DNA from: Roseiarcus sp963775575
GTDB taxonomy: Bacteria > Pseudomonadota > Alphaproteobacteria > Rhizobiales > Beijerinckiaceae
DNA: 64,000 nucleotides
Direction: 5' to 3'
NCBI GenBank assembly: GCA_963775575.1
Contig: CAVZJG010000002.1
Span: 2,294,001-2,358,000, forward strand
Numbering within the stretch: position 1 is the first letter of the stretch; every line of letters begins with the position of its first letter. Shown here piece by piece: positions 42,951-52,546 of the stretch. The position numbers and the translations under genes are program-made. Below the pieces are notes generated by a model. It saw only the letters and a program-made list of their open reading frames with translations, ran no database searches and was not told where the DNA came from.

Positions 42951-43406
42951 GCGACTTGCCCCCCAACGTGGCCACACGCTTTGCTCGCGCCTTCTTCTTC
43001 CCAGCGGCCGTTCTGGGGATCCCCTAACCGTCACACCAATTCGACCACGCCAAGACCTTAGCTTACTCCGGCGTGATCAATTCGTTTCGCCGTTCGAGCC
43101 AAGCGGGGCGCGGCGCATTGCCGCGCTCGCCTTGGCCCGACGGCGGTTGTCGGCCCGCAGCTTAGCTGCCTTCGGATTCTTAGGCGACGCCCAAAAACTA
43201 TCGCTCCATGTTTTGAATTACGGAATTACGGGGACATCGTGGACTGCACCCTTCCGGTGAGACACGCTAATTGAGTGACAGGGCGTCTTGGTCATTGGAC
43301 ATGAATTACGGGGACGTGATGCGAATTGCGTGATTTCGTTTACTCGACCCCTCAACGGGTCGGCGTCCGCTGGCGGGCGAAGGTCTCGCCGCATTCCGGC
43401 GCGGCG
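42951..43406. other. Gene-free stretch with mobile-element debris
   Basis: No convincing gene. It contains a solo IS3 end (43240-43284) and two copies of an AATTACGGGGAC motif (about 43224-43235 and 43303-43314), of the type often seen around REP-like elements. It also holds the 8-base target of the second IS66 copy. It looks like a repeatedly used insertion site. Confidence 0.55.
43240..43284. repeat. Solo 45-base IS3 end
   Basis: Matches the left end of the IS3 element at 30482-30526 at about 43 of 45 positions, including the OrfB stop region. No other IS3 sequence adjoins it. It is either a relic of a deleted IS3 copy or a captured end. Confidence 0.8.
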
Positions 43407-44930
43407 GTAACTCCCAAGGCGTGGTGAGTCTGGAATGCCACAGTGTTTGGGAAACGGCATTGATATGCGGATTGTGGGAGACGGCGGCACGAGACTGTGA
43501 ATCAAGGGTGGGATGGTTCTTCCCGCCGAAGTCGAGGAGTTGATAGCGTCTCTGAGGGCGGAGATCGCGGCGCTGCGGGCCGAGGTGGCCGATCTTCGTC
43601 GGCAATTGGGGCGGGACAGACTCGAACAGTTCGCAACCGCCTTCGAGTGACGGGCTGCGGAAGAAACCGCGTATTGGAGGCAGTCTGCGCGGCCGTTCGG
43701 GCAAGACGAGCGGCGGCCAGACGGGTCATAAGGGCGGCACGCTGCGGCAGGTCGCCGATCCCGATTGCGTGGTTGGGCACGCGGCGTGCGCATGCGGCCA
43801 TTGCGGTTGGCCTCTCGAGGCGGGGTCGGCGATAGGGGTCGAGAAGCGGCAAGTGTTCGACCTTCCCGAGCGCCCGCTGCGGGTCACGGAACATCAGGCC
43901 TCGATTTACCGCTGCGCGCATTGCCGGGGCGTGACGAAGGCGGTTTTTCCCGAAGGCGTGGTCTCGCCTGCCCAGTATGGCGAGCGCATCAAGGCCGCGG
44001 CGATCTATCTCAATGTCCAGCAACTCATCCCCGAGGATCGGACCGCGCAAGCGCTGAGCGATCTGTTCGACGCGCCGCTGATCTGTCCGGCCAGCCTTGT
44101 CGCTTGGATCGCCAAGAAGGGACAAGAGTTGCGGCAAGTTTACCAGGCCATCGGCGAGCGCGTGGCCGAGGCGAAGGTTCGCCATCTCGACGAGACGGGA
44201 TATCGCATCGCCGGTAAGCTGCAATGGCTGCATACGACTTCGAGCCAAGCCTTCACCTTCTATCGCGCCGACGAAAAGCGCGGCGCGATCCCGCAGGATT
44301 TGAAGGGGGGCGTCGTCGTGCACGACCACTTCCTGCCTTATCGTCGGCTCGACGCGGTCGAACACGCCTTCTGCAACGCCCATATCTTGCGCGAACTCCA
44401 GTGTTTGATCGAGTTCGACAAGGAGCCGTGGGCCGAACTCATGCGCGACACGCTTCGGGCGGCGAATATCGCCGTTCATGAGGCGCGCGAGGCGGGCGCG
44501 AAGGCGCTGGAGCCCAAAGTCATCGCGGCCTTCGTCGACCAATATTGGGCCGCGGTTCGGCTCGGCCTCGCTTTCCATCGCCAGTTGCCCGCACTCCACG
44601 CCAAGGCCAACGCGAGCGGACGAACAAAGCAGCGCCCCGGCCGCAATCTGCTCGAAAGGCTGAAGACGTTCAAAGTCGAAACGCTGCGCTTCCTCACCGA
44701 CTTCGACGTGCCCTTCACCAACAACCTGGCCGAACAGGACCTCAGGATGATGAAGGTCAAAATGAAAATCTCGGGCTCGTTTCGAACCCTCGACGGCGCC
44801 CAAAGCTTCGCGCGCCTCAGGTCAGTCGTCTCAACCGCGAGAAAACAGGGGGCCAACATCCTCAAAACCCTCGCCGACCCGCCAACACAGATCGCGCTCG
44901 CCCTCAACGCCTAGACGGCTTGGGAGTTAC
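43407..44930 (+). mobile_element. IS66-family insertion sequence, second copy
   Basis: The element is 1,524 bases, nearly identical to the copy at 28573-30095 but inverted. Terminal repeats are GTAACTCCCAAG(G/C)CG. The target duplication GCGCGGCG is perfect (43399-43406 and 44931-44938), showing an independent insertion. It is one base longer than the other copy because of an insertion that breaks the transposase gene. Confidence 0.93.
43513..44914 (+). pseudogene. IS66-family transposase, frameshifted
   Basis: Compared with the intact copy, one extra A near 43619 (GGGACAGACTCG instead of GGGACAGCTCG) shifts the frame after about 36 codons and leads quickly to a stop. The remaining frame is open from about 43654 to 44914 and could start at internal GTG codons (for example 43769), giving 381 residues. 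That product retains the zinc-finger and DDE regions but lacks the N-terminal DNA-binding part, so autonomous activity is unlikely. Confidence 0.88.
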
Positions 44931-46114
44931 GCGCGGCGGAAAATCGTCACGCAAGTCCTTGAAAACAGGCCATCGCGCCTGAAAATGGCGCCGACCTCGG
45001 TCGATTCGGCCGGCGCGACCCCCGGCTTGACCCTCCGCCACAAGCGGGGGGAATTCCCCCCTCACTTCGGATACGGCACTCTCAGCCCCGCCTCGCGCAG
45101 GCGGCGGAAGATGTCGAAGGCCATTGCGCTGCGCACGCGATCCGCCGTCACGATGTCATCGACGAAACAGATCAACTGGAACTTCAGCGCCCAGTCGCCG
45201 AATTCGTTGAGCAGGACCAGCGGCGCGGGAATCGACAACACCTGGTCCTGCGCTTTGGCGGCGGCGATCAGCAGTTCGCGCACGACTTCCGGGTCGCTCT
45301 CGTAGGCGACGTTGACCTGCACGATGACGCGCGCGGTGCGGTCGGCGTGCATCCAGTTCTTCACCGCGCCGCCGACCAGCGTCGCATTGGGCACGATCAG
45401 CGTCGCGCGGTCGATCGTCTCGATCTCGGTGGCGCGCGCGTTGATGCGGCGAACGAAGCCCTGCTCGGCGCCGACCTCCACCCAGTCGCCGACGCGGATG
45501 CCGCGCTCCCACAGCAGAATCAGGCCGGAGACGAAATTGTTGACGATCGACTGCAGGCCGAAGCCGATGCCGAGGGACAGCGCGCCGGCGATGATCGCCA
45601 GCTTCTGATAGTCGAGGCCGAGCTGCGCGCCGCTCATCAGCAGCGCGATGAAGACGCCGATATAGCCGACGATGGTGCGGATGGAATTGCTGACGCCGGC
45701 GTCGAGCCGGGTGTGCGGCAGGTAACGGCCGCCCAGCCAATTCTGGATCGCCCGCGTCGCGACAATGCCGATCACGAACACCGCCGCGGCGACGACCAGC
45801 GAGGAAAGCGAGATCGTCACGCCGCCGATCGTCGTGCCGAAATAGCCGGCGCGAAGCGTCGACGCGAGGTTCGGGGAGAGGCCCCAAGGTCCGAGGATCA
45901 GCGCGATCGCGGCGACGATGACGGCGAGCCGCGCGAAGCCCTGGACGAGCACGACAATCTGTTCGAGCGCGCCGCGCTGCAGGCCGATCATCGTCATCAG
46001 GCCGCGCCCCAGCGCGACGCTCGGCCGCAGCAGCTCCTCGGCGCCCTCCTGAACGATGGCGTCGACCACGTACAGCGCGGCGCCGAGCATGGCGACGAAC
46101 CACGGCTCGGAACT

Positions 46115-47371
46115 CAGGTTAACGACGATTTTGCCTTGACGCGGCGGCGTGATTCTCTCGGGCTCCTGATTCGTTTGGGGGCGCCACATGGACGACACGA
46201 CCGACTTTTTCGCCGACGAGGAGGTTCCCCGGGCGCGCGTAGCCCTGCTTTTGAAGCATTTCTCCCGGCTCTCGGACGAGCGCGAACCCTGGCGGATCCT
46301 GTATCCGTTGGCCGAGGTTCTTTTGCTGCTGACCTGCGCCACCATCGCCTCTTGCGACGATTTCGACGATATCCTCGCCTGGGGCGAGGATCATCTTGGT
46401 TTTCTTAGAAAGTTCGCGCCGTTTCATCATGGAATCCCCTGCGAACGCTGGCTGCGCACCCTGGTCAACCGGGTCGACCCTCTGACATTTGGTCGTTGTT
46501 TCGACAGTTGGATCAAGGCGCTGTGGCCGGGCCGGCACGACCTCATCGCCATCGATGGCAAGACCTCGCGCCGCACGCACGACAAGCGCAAGGCGCTCAA
46601 GGCGCTGCACACGCTCAGCGCCTACGCGACGAACGCCCGTCTCACGCTGGCGCAACTCAGCGTGCCCGAGAAAACCAACGAGATCACGGCCATCCCCGAT
46701 CTGCTCGACCACCTGGCCGAGGCGGGGCAACTCGAAGGCGCCCTCGTCACCATCGACGCCATGGGATGTCAGGTCGACATCGCCGCCGGGATCGTCGAGC
46801 ACAAAGCCGATTTTCTGCTGCCGCTGAAGGGCAATCAGGCAACCATGGAAGCGGAGGTCGGCGCCTACTTCGACACCGCGCCGGAGGACGAACTCGTCTC
46901 CAAGAGCGTCGTCGAGAAAGGCCACGGCCGCATCGAAACCCGCGTCTACACCGCCTCCAAAGAGGTCGATTGGATCAAGGCCGACAAGTCCTATCCGGGC
47001 CAGCCGCGTTTCGAAAACATCAAGACGCTCGTTCGCGTTCTCAATCGAACCGAATACGCGGACCGATGCACCTTCGACACGCGGCTCTATATCTCGTCCG
47101 CGCCGCTCGACATCGAACGGCTCGCGGCCGGCGCGCGCGGCCACTGGGGCGTCGAGAGCATGCACTGGCTGCTCGACATGGAGTTCAAGGACGATCTGTC
47201 GCGCTACCGCACCGGCCACGGCGCCAAGAACATGGCCATCGTCCGCCGCTTCGCCCTCGGCCTCGTGCGCGCCAATAAATCACCCGCAAGCGTCAAAACA
47301 CGCAGAAAATCAGCGAGTTGGAATATGAATTTCCTCCTCGAAATCCTGCAAATGAAATGACCGTTAACCTG
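46115..47371 (+). mobile_element. ISAs1-family insertion sequence
   Basis: The element is 1,257 bases with inverted ends CAGGTTAACG. It lies within the MscS-type gene in opposite orientation to it. The flanks show only a degenerate duplication (GGATTCC on one side, GAGTTCC on the other, read on the minus strand), so the insertion may be old or the edges altered. It carries one intact transposase gene. Confidence 0.85.
46188..47360 (+). CDS. ISAs1-family transposase
   Basis: A 390-aa transposase of the ISAs1/H-repeat type. The N-terminal DDE_Tnp_1-associated region shows FSRLSDEREPWRILYPLAEVLLLL and IASCDDFDDILAWGE. The catalytic domain has LIAIDGKTSRRTHD (Asp), LVTIDAMGCQVDIA (Asp) and GHWGVESMHWLLDMEFKDD (Glu). 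The final ANKSPASVKTRRKSASWN is typical of the family. ATG 46188 is used and the frame is intact. Confidence 0.93.
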   Translation: MDDTTDFFADEEVPRARVALLLKHFSRLSDEREPWRILYPLAEVLLLLTCATIASCDDFDDILAWGEDHLGFLRKFAPFHHGIPCERWLRTLVNRVDPLTFGRCFDSWIKALWPGRHDLIAIDGKTSRRTHDKRKALKALHTLSAYATNARLTLAQLSVPEKTNEITAIPDLLDHLAEAGQLEGALVTIDAMGCQVDIAAGIVEHKADFLLPLKGNQATMEAEVGAYFDTAPEDELVSKSVVEKGHGRIETRVYTASKEVDWIKADKSYPGQPRFENIKTLVRVLNRTEYADRCTFDTRLYISSAPLDIERLAAGARGHWGVESMHWLLDMEFKDDLSRYRTGHGAKNMAIVRRFALGLVRANKSPASVKTRRKSASWNMNFLLEILQMK

Positions 47372-48844
47372 GAATCCGTGCCGTGGGCGACGAACATCGT
47401 CCGATTGACGAGGAAGGTGGCGAAGGCAATGTAGCCGGCGAGCGTCGCGCCGAGGATGAGCGCGACCAGCGCCCAGGCGAAGGTGCGCGCTGGCGCCCAG
47501 GAATCGCGCGGCGGCGCGCCGGGCGAAGCGGCGAGGCCCGGCGAAGTGACCAGCCGCAACGTGCGCGCCATCAGAATCGCCGTCAGGGCGGCGCCGACCA
47601 CGCGGCCGGCGACCGCGATATTGAGCGAGGCGACGGCGTCCGCGGCCGGCTCCAGCAGCCGCTCGGCCGCCAGGATCGCCGCCACTGACAGCCAGAGATG
47701 AAACAGACGCGCGCCGACGCGGTCGCCGACGTCGAACAGGCGCCAATCGGCGCGCCCCGGCGCCAGCAGTCCACGGCCGAGCGCGTTGCTGACGATGATG
47801 ATCCGAAGCCCGTCGAGCAGCGCGTCGAGCCCGCCTTGCAGTCGCGGATCGGAAATATCGAACACGTCGAGCGCGTAAGCGAACGCTTCAAGGGCGAGCA
47901 ACGGCAGGAGGGCGAGCGCCAGGATCGTCCAGGCGGCGGCGATAGCGCGGCGCAGCCGGCTGGGCGTCGCCGCATCGGGAGCGCGCGCGATCAGGCGCCG
48001 CGCGATCGCTTGCAGCAGCGCCCAAATCGTCGCGATCGCCAGCGCCGCCGCGAGAAGGCCGAAGGTCTGCGCCGCCGTGATCCGCGCCGCCAGGCCATGA
48101 AGCCAATCGCCGGACATGCCCGCGAGCGCGGCGAGGTCGCGGGGAGATTCGCGCGCCACCGCCGTCCACAGCAGCGGACTGATCAGGCTCGACGAGCGGG
48201 CGAAGGTTTCGCGCGCGAACAGGTCGCGCCGCGCCGCGCTGATTCGCGCGTTGTCGTCGTCGATCTCCAGCGCCATCGCGCGCGCCGACCGCACTTCGGC
48301 GTCGAGATCGTCGCGCTCCTTCTTTTCAGCGGCCAGCTCCGCGCTCGCCGAATCGCTGAGCGTCGCGTCCTTCGACTTGGGGGTCAATTCGGCGAGCCGC
48401 TTGCTCGAAGCCTCGAGGCGCGGCGCGAGTTCGGCGATCACCGCCTGAAGCTCGGCGGCGAGCGGATCGCCTTCCTCGCGCAGCCGCGCCAGGTCGGCGT
48501 CGGCGAGGTTGTCGGCCTTCAACTGGGTTTCGATGTCGGCGAGCGCGGCGCGGGCGGAATCGAGGGTCTGGCGCGCGGCGTCGTCCCCGGCCGCGCGCGC
48601 CGGCGCCGCCGCGGCGATCGCCAGCGCTGCAATCAGCAATCGAACGGCGCGAAGGACGGGCAAACGGCTCCTCGGGGGATGATTCGGCGGCGCGCCCGCT
48701 TCTCTGGCGCCCGACCATGGCCGCCCTGTGGCCGCAACGGCGAAACCAGCGCTAAGGCGGGGCCTCGTTCACCTTGGGCGGGGAAAAGGGCTGCGCCCGC
48801 CGCGCCGGTTTGCTAAAGGAAGCCGCGAAAACGAGGAAAATGTC

Positions 48845-50005
48845 GTGAACCCGACCCCACCGGCCCAGACGGCCGAGGCGCCTGCGTCCCGAGCGTCCCC
48901 GCTCGAAGCCGGCGGGCGCGCGCTCGAGCATTTTCTCGCCGCCGGTTTCGCGCGCCTCGAGCCGGCCGTGTTGCAGCCCGCCTCGGTCTTTCTCGACATG
49001 TCCGGCGAGGAGATTCGCGGGCGGCTCTACCTCACCAGCGACGCCTCGGGCGCCGAATTGTGCCTGCGCCCCGATTACACCGTGCCGGTGTGCCTGGCCT
49101 ATCTCGCCTCGCCCGAGGCGGGCCGGCAGGCGCAATACGCCTATCTCGGCCCGGTCTTTCGCGCCCGCGCCGGCCAAAGCGGCGAGATGACCCAGACCGG
49201 CCTGGAAAGCTACGGCCGTCCGGACGTCGAGGCCGCCGACGCCGAGATTCTCGCGCTGGCGCTGGAGGCGGCCGAAATCGCCGGGGCGGGGCCGTTGAAG
49301 GTTCGTCTCGGCGACGCGCGCCTGTTCGACAGCGCGCTCGCCGCGCTCGCGCTGCCGGACGTGTGGCTGCGCCGGATGCGCCGCGGCCTCGCCCGCGGGC
49401 GCGCGCTGGAGACGATCGTCAACGGCGCCGGCGCCGGCGCGCTCGCCCAGTCCGGCGTTCTCGCCGCGCTCGAGAGCGCCGATCACGCCGGTGCCAAGGC
49501 GCTGGTCGAGGATCTGCTCGCCATCGCCGGCATCACGGCGGTCGGCGGACGCAGCGCCGGCGAAATCGCCGATCGTTTCCTCGAACAGGCGGCGGCGCGC
49601 TCGCAGGCCCACGTCAGCGCCGAACAGCAGGCCACGCTCGAGCGCTTTCTGGCGATTTCCGGCGATCCCGACGCGGCCTCGCGGCGGCTCAGACAATGGG
49701 CCGCCGACGCGCGGCTCGATTTGGGCGGCGCGCTCAACTCGTTCGATCAACGCGCCGGGTTCCTCGCCGCGCGCGGTCTGCGGATCGAGGAATTCGTCTT
49801 CTCCGCCGCGTTCGTGCGCGACCTCGACTACTACACCGGCTTCGTCTTCGAGGCGGTCGACGCGGCTCGCCCCGACGCCAAGCCGGCGATCGGCGGCGGG
49901 CGCTACGACGGTCTGGCGCGACGCCTCGGCGCCGCGAGCGACGTGCCCGCCGTCGGAGCCGCCGTGTGGATCGATCGATTGCCGTTGTCGGGAGGGCGCG
50001 CATGA
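48845..50005 (+). CDS. hisZ: ATP phosphoribosyltransferase regulatory subunit HisZ
   Basis: Histidyl-tRNA-synthetase-like protein without aminoacylation activity, required with HisG for the first step of histidine synthesis. It is 386 aa. Class II motif-like segments are LCLRPDYTVPVCLAYL and YAYLGPVFRARAGQSGEMTQTGLESYG; the C-terminal part has RDLDYYTGFVFEAVD and AIGGGRYDGLARRLG. GTG 48845 is preceded by GAGGA; the frame is open 39 codons further but that part is basic and atypical. Its stop overlaps the hisG ATG (ATGA). The rest of the his genes in view (hisHAF) lie at the other end of the window. Confidence 0.93.
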   Translation: MNPTPPAQTAEAPASRASPLEAGGRALEHFLAAGFARLEPAVLQPASVFLDMSGEEIRGRLYLTSDASGAELCLRPDYTVPVCLAYLASPEAGRQAQYAYLGPVFRARAGQSGEMTQTGLESYGRPDVEAADAEILALALEAAEIAGAGPLKVRLGDARLFDSALAALALPDVWLRRMRRGLARGRALETIVNGAGAGALAQSGVLAALESADHAGAKALVEDLLAIAGITAVGGRSAGEIADRFLEQAAARSQAHVSAEQQATLERFLAISGDPDAASRRLRQWAADARLDLGGALNSFDQRAGFLAARGLRIEEFVFSAAFVRDLDYYTGFVFEAVDAARPDAKPAIGGGRYDGLARRLGAASDVPAVGAAVWIDRLPLSGGRA

Positions 50006-51006
50006 GCGCCGAGGCTGAAAGCGCCGCCGAGGCCCCGCTGGTCCTCGCCGTGCCCTCCAAGGGGCGGCTGCAGGAAAACGCCGCGGCGTTCTTCGCCCGC
50101 GCCGGACTGGAATTGACGCAGGGACGCGGCGCGCGCGACTACCGCGGCGCCGTCGCCGACCTGCCGGGCGTCGAGGTCGCCTATCTCTCGGCCGCCGAGA
50201 TCGTCGGCCAGCTCGCCGTCGGTGCCGCCCATTTCGGCGTCACCGGCGAGGACCTGGTGCGCGAGAAGGTCGCCGACGCCGACCAGCGCCTGGCGCTTCT
50301 CGCCCCGCTCGGCTTCGGGCGCGCCAATGTCGTCGTCGCCGTCCCGCAGGCCTGGATCGACGTGCGCGCCATGGCCGATCTCGAGGACGTCGCGGCGAGC
50401 TACCACGCCCGGCGCGGCGAGCGCATGCGGGTCGCCACCAAATACGTCAATCTGACCCGCCGCTTCTTCGCCGAGCGCGGCGTCGCCGATTATCGCATCG
50501 TCGAAAGCCTCGGCGCGACCGAAGGCGCGCCGGCCGCCGGCGCCGCCGAGCTGATCGTCGACATCACGACCACCGGCGCCACGCTCGCCGCCAATGCGCT
50601 GAAAGCCCTCGACGACGGCGTCATTCTGCGCTCGCAGGCGACGCTGGTCGCTTCGCCGAGCGCGCGCTGGACTCGGAGCGCGCGGGCCGCCGCGCGCGCG
50701 ATCCTGATGCGCATCGCCGCCAGCGAGGCCGCGCGAAAGTCGCGCGAAATCCGCGCCCGCCTGCCTACGCCCGTCCATCTCGTTATGGAGGAAGCCTGCG
50801 CCGCTTTCGACGCCGTGCCGGCCTTCGGCGAAGAGGCCGATCCGCAGGGCTTCGTCACGCTGCATTGCGCGCGCTTCAAGGTGGCGGATCTCGCCGACTG
50901 GCTGCTCGCCCGAGGCGCCGAACGGGTCAGCGTCATCGCCCTCGAGCAGGCGTTCGACGCCCGGAACGCGCTCTACGAGGCCCTCGAGGCGCGGATCGGG
51001 AAATAG
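50002..51006 (+). CDS. hisG: ATP phosphoribosyltransferase catalytic subunit HisG
   Basis: Condenses ATP with PRPP, the committed step of histidine synthesis. It is 334 aa. It shows LVLAVPSKGRLQENAAAFFARAGL and the FGVTGEDLVRE region. ATKYVNLTRRFFAERG and the PRPP loop LIVDITTTGATLAANALK complete the family signature. The protein is longer than the short HisG usually paired with HisZ, with a C-terminal extension (about 240-334) of the kind found in alphaproteobacteria. The ATG overlaps the hisZ stop. The 136 bases after it hold nothing recognised. Confidence 0.95.
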   Translation: MSAEAESAAEAPLVLAVPSKGRLQENAAAFFARAGLELTQGRGARDYRGAVADLPGVEVAYLSAAEIVGQLAVGAAHFGVTGEDLVREKVADADQRLALLAPLGFGRANVVVAVPQAWIDVRAMADLEDVAASYHARRGERMRVATKYVNLTRRFFAERGVADYRIVESLGATEGAPAAGAAELIVDITTTGATLAANALKALDDGVILRSQATLVASPSARWTRSARAAARAILMRIAASEAARKSREIRARLPTPVHLVMEEACAAFDAVPAFGEEADPQGFVTLHCARFKVADLADWLLARGAERVSVIALEQAFDARNALYEALEARIGK

Positions 51007-51142
51007 GCGGCGCGCCGGCGTCGGGCGCGGCCTCCCGCGTCTTGGTTTGGCCTTAATTTTCCCGACATTCCCAATCCTCGTTTCACCTTTAGGGCGCGAT
51101 GCGCTAGACGATTCAGGTTGAAACCCAGGGAATCCAGGGAAC

Positions 51143-52546
51143 GTGCGCTATATTTCGACGCGCGGCGAGGCGCCGAGGCTCGGTTTTTCCGAAGCGATGC
51201 TCGTGGGCCTCGCCCGCGACGGCGGCCTCTACACGCCGCTGAAGCCGCCGCTGGCGTCGCCCGCCGAAATCCGCGCGCTCTCCGGCCTCTCCTACGCCGA
51301 GGCGGCGACGCGCCTCGTCGAGCCCTTCGTCGACGACGAGATCGACCGCGCCGAACTCGCGGCCCTCGCCGAAGACGCCTACGCCGGGTTCCGCCACGCC
51401 GCCGCCGCCCCGCTCGTCCAGCTCGACGACAATCTCTTCCTGCTCGAATTGTTCCATGGGCCGACGCTGGCGTTCAAGGATTTCGCCATGCAGTGGCTCG
51501 GCCGGATGATGAACCGCGCGCTTCGCCGCCGCCAGACCCGCGCTGCGATCCTCGGCGCGACTTCCGGCGACACCGGCGCCGCGGCGATCGCCGCCTTCGG
51601 CGGCCAATCGCAGACCGACGTCTTCATCCTCTATCCTCAGGGACGCATTTCCGACGTCCAGCGCCGCCAGATGACGACGGTCGACCAGCCGAACGTCCAC
51701 GCCGTCGCGATCGAGGGGACGTTCGACGACTGCCAGGCCATCGTCAAAGCGCTGTTCAACGATCTCGCCTTCCGCGACGCGATGAAATTGTCGGGCGTCA
51801 ACTCGATCAACTGGGCCCGCATCCTCGCCCAGATCGTCTACTATTTCACCAGCGCGGTTGCGCTCGGCGCGCCCGATCGGCGCGTCTCCTTCGCCGTGCC
51901 CACCGGCAATTTCGGCGACGTGCTGGCCGGCTATTACGCCAAGCGCATGGGGCTCTCGATCGACCGCCTGGCGATCGCCACCAACGAAAACGACATTCTC
52001 GCCCGGACGCTGGCGAGCGGCGTCTACAAGCCGCTCGGCGTCAAGGCGACGCAGTCGCCGTCGATGGACATCCAAATCTCCTCCAATTTCGAGCGGCTGC
52101 TGTTCGAGGCCTACGATCGCGACGCCGGCGCGGTGCGCGCGCTGATGGGCGCCCTCGGGCAGTCGGGCGAGTTCACGGTCGCGCCGGGGCCGCTGGCCGC
52201 GATCCGGCGCGATTTCGATGCCTATCGCGTCGACGAAAAGGCCTGCGCCGAGGAAATCGGCCGCGTCTATCGCGAGAGCGGCGTCGTCATCGATCCGCAC
52301 ACGGCGGTCGGCGTCAACGCGGCGCGGCGCGCGCTCGCGCACGATTCCGTGACCCCGGTCGTCGCGCTGGCGACCGCCCATCCCGCGAAGTTTCCCGACG
52401 CGGTCGAGCGCGCGATCGGGCTGCGTCCCGCCTTGCCGCGGCCCTGGCGCGACATCGAGTCGCGCCAGGAGCGATTGAGCGTCCTGCCCGCCGACGCGGC
52501 GGCGGTGGCGCAATTCGTCCGCGCTCGCACGAGGGCGGCGGCGTGA
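51143..52546 (+). CDS. thrC: Threonine synthase
   Basis: PLP-dependent conversion of O-phosphohomoserine to threonine, 467 aa. The N-terminus RYISTRGEAPRLGFSEAMLVGLARDGGLY is typical of the long bacterial form. The PLP Lys is Lys112 in GPTLAFKDFAMQ. ATSGDTGAAAIAAFGG and the phosphate-binding FAVPTGNFGDVLAGYYAKRMG follow. GTG 51143 has AGGGA a few bases upstream. Its stop overlaps the GTG of the M16 peptidase gene. Confidence 0.95.
   Translation: MRYISTRGEAPRLGFSEAMLVGLARDGGLYTPLKPPLASPAEIRALSGLSYAEAATRLVEPFVDDEIDRAELAALAEDAYAGFRHAAAAPLVQLDDNLFLLELFHGPTLAFKDFAMQWLGRMMNRALRRRQTRAAILGATSGDTGAAAIAAFGGQSQTDVFILYPQGRISDVQRRQMTTVDQPNVHAVAIEGTFDDCQAIVKALFNDLAFRDAMKLSGVNSINWARILAQIVYYFTSAVALGAPDRRVSFAVPTGNFGDVLAGYYAKRMGLSIDRLAIATNENDILARTLASGVYKPLGVKATQSPSMDIQISSNFERLLFEAYDRDAGAVRALMGALGQSGEFTVAPGPLAAIRRDFDAYRVDEKACAEEIGRVYRESGVVIDPHTAVGVNAARRALAHDSVTPVVALATAHPAKFPDAVERAIGLRPALPRPWRDIESRQERLSVLPADAAAVAQFVRARTRAAA

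Larger units (their letters stand above)
45062..48663 (-). pseudogene. MscS-family mechanosensitive channel (DUF3772 type) split by an ISAs1 element
   Basis: The 5' piece (47371-48663) encodes a signal peptide (LLIAALAIAAAAPARA), a coiled-coil periplasmic region (about 25-165) and the first membrane helices, stopping at MFVAHGTDS. The 3' piece (45062-46114) continues SEPWFVAMLGAALYVVDAI, more helices and the MscS core: LSLGIGFGLQSIVNNFVSGLILLWER, VGDWVEVG and LIVPNATLVGGAVKNWM. Joining them gives 2,340 bases, 780 codons in one frame. MscS channels release solutes on osmotic downshock; this one is now inactivated unless the element excises. The 3' end also exists as a stray copy at 35.1 kb. 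Confidence 0.88.

Noticed and set aside
42951..43400. Remnant of a REP-associated tyrosine transposase
   Set aside because: The AATTACGGGGAC motifs are suggestive, but no catalytic HxH or Tyr motif is readable in any frame.
28573..44930. IS66-bounded composite transposon
   Set aside because: Each IS66 copy has its own 8-base target duplication, so they inserted independently. The outermost flanks do not match each other.
48728..48844. A longer N-terminus for HisZ
   Set aside because: The extra 39 residues are basic and unlike the family, and the GTG at 48845 has a good ribosome-binding site.
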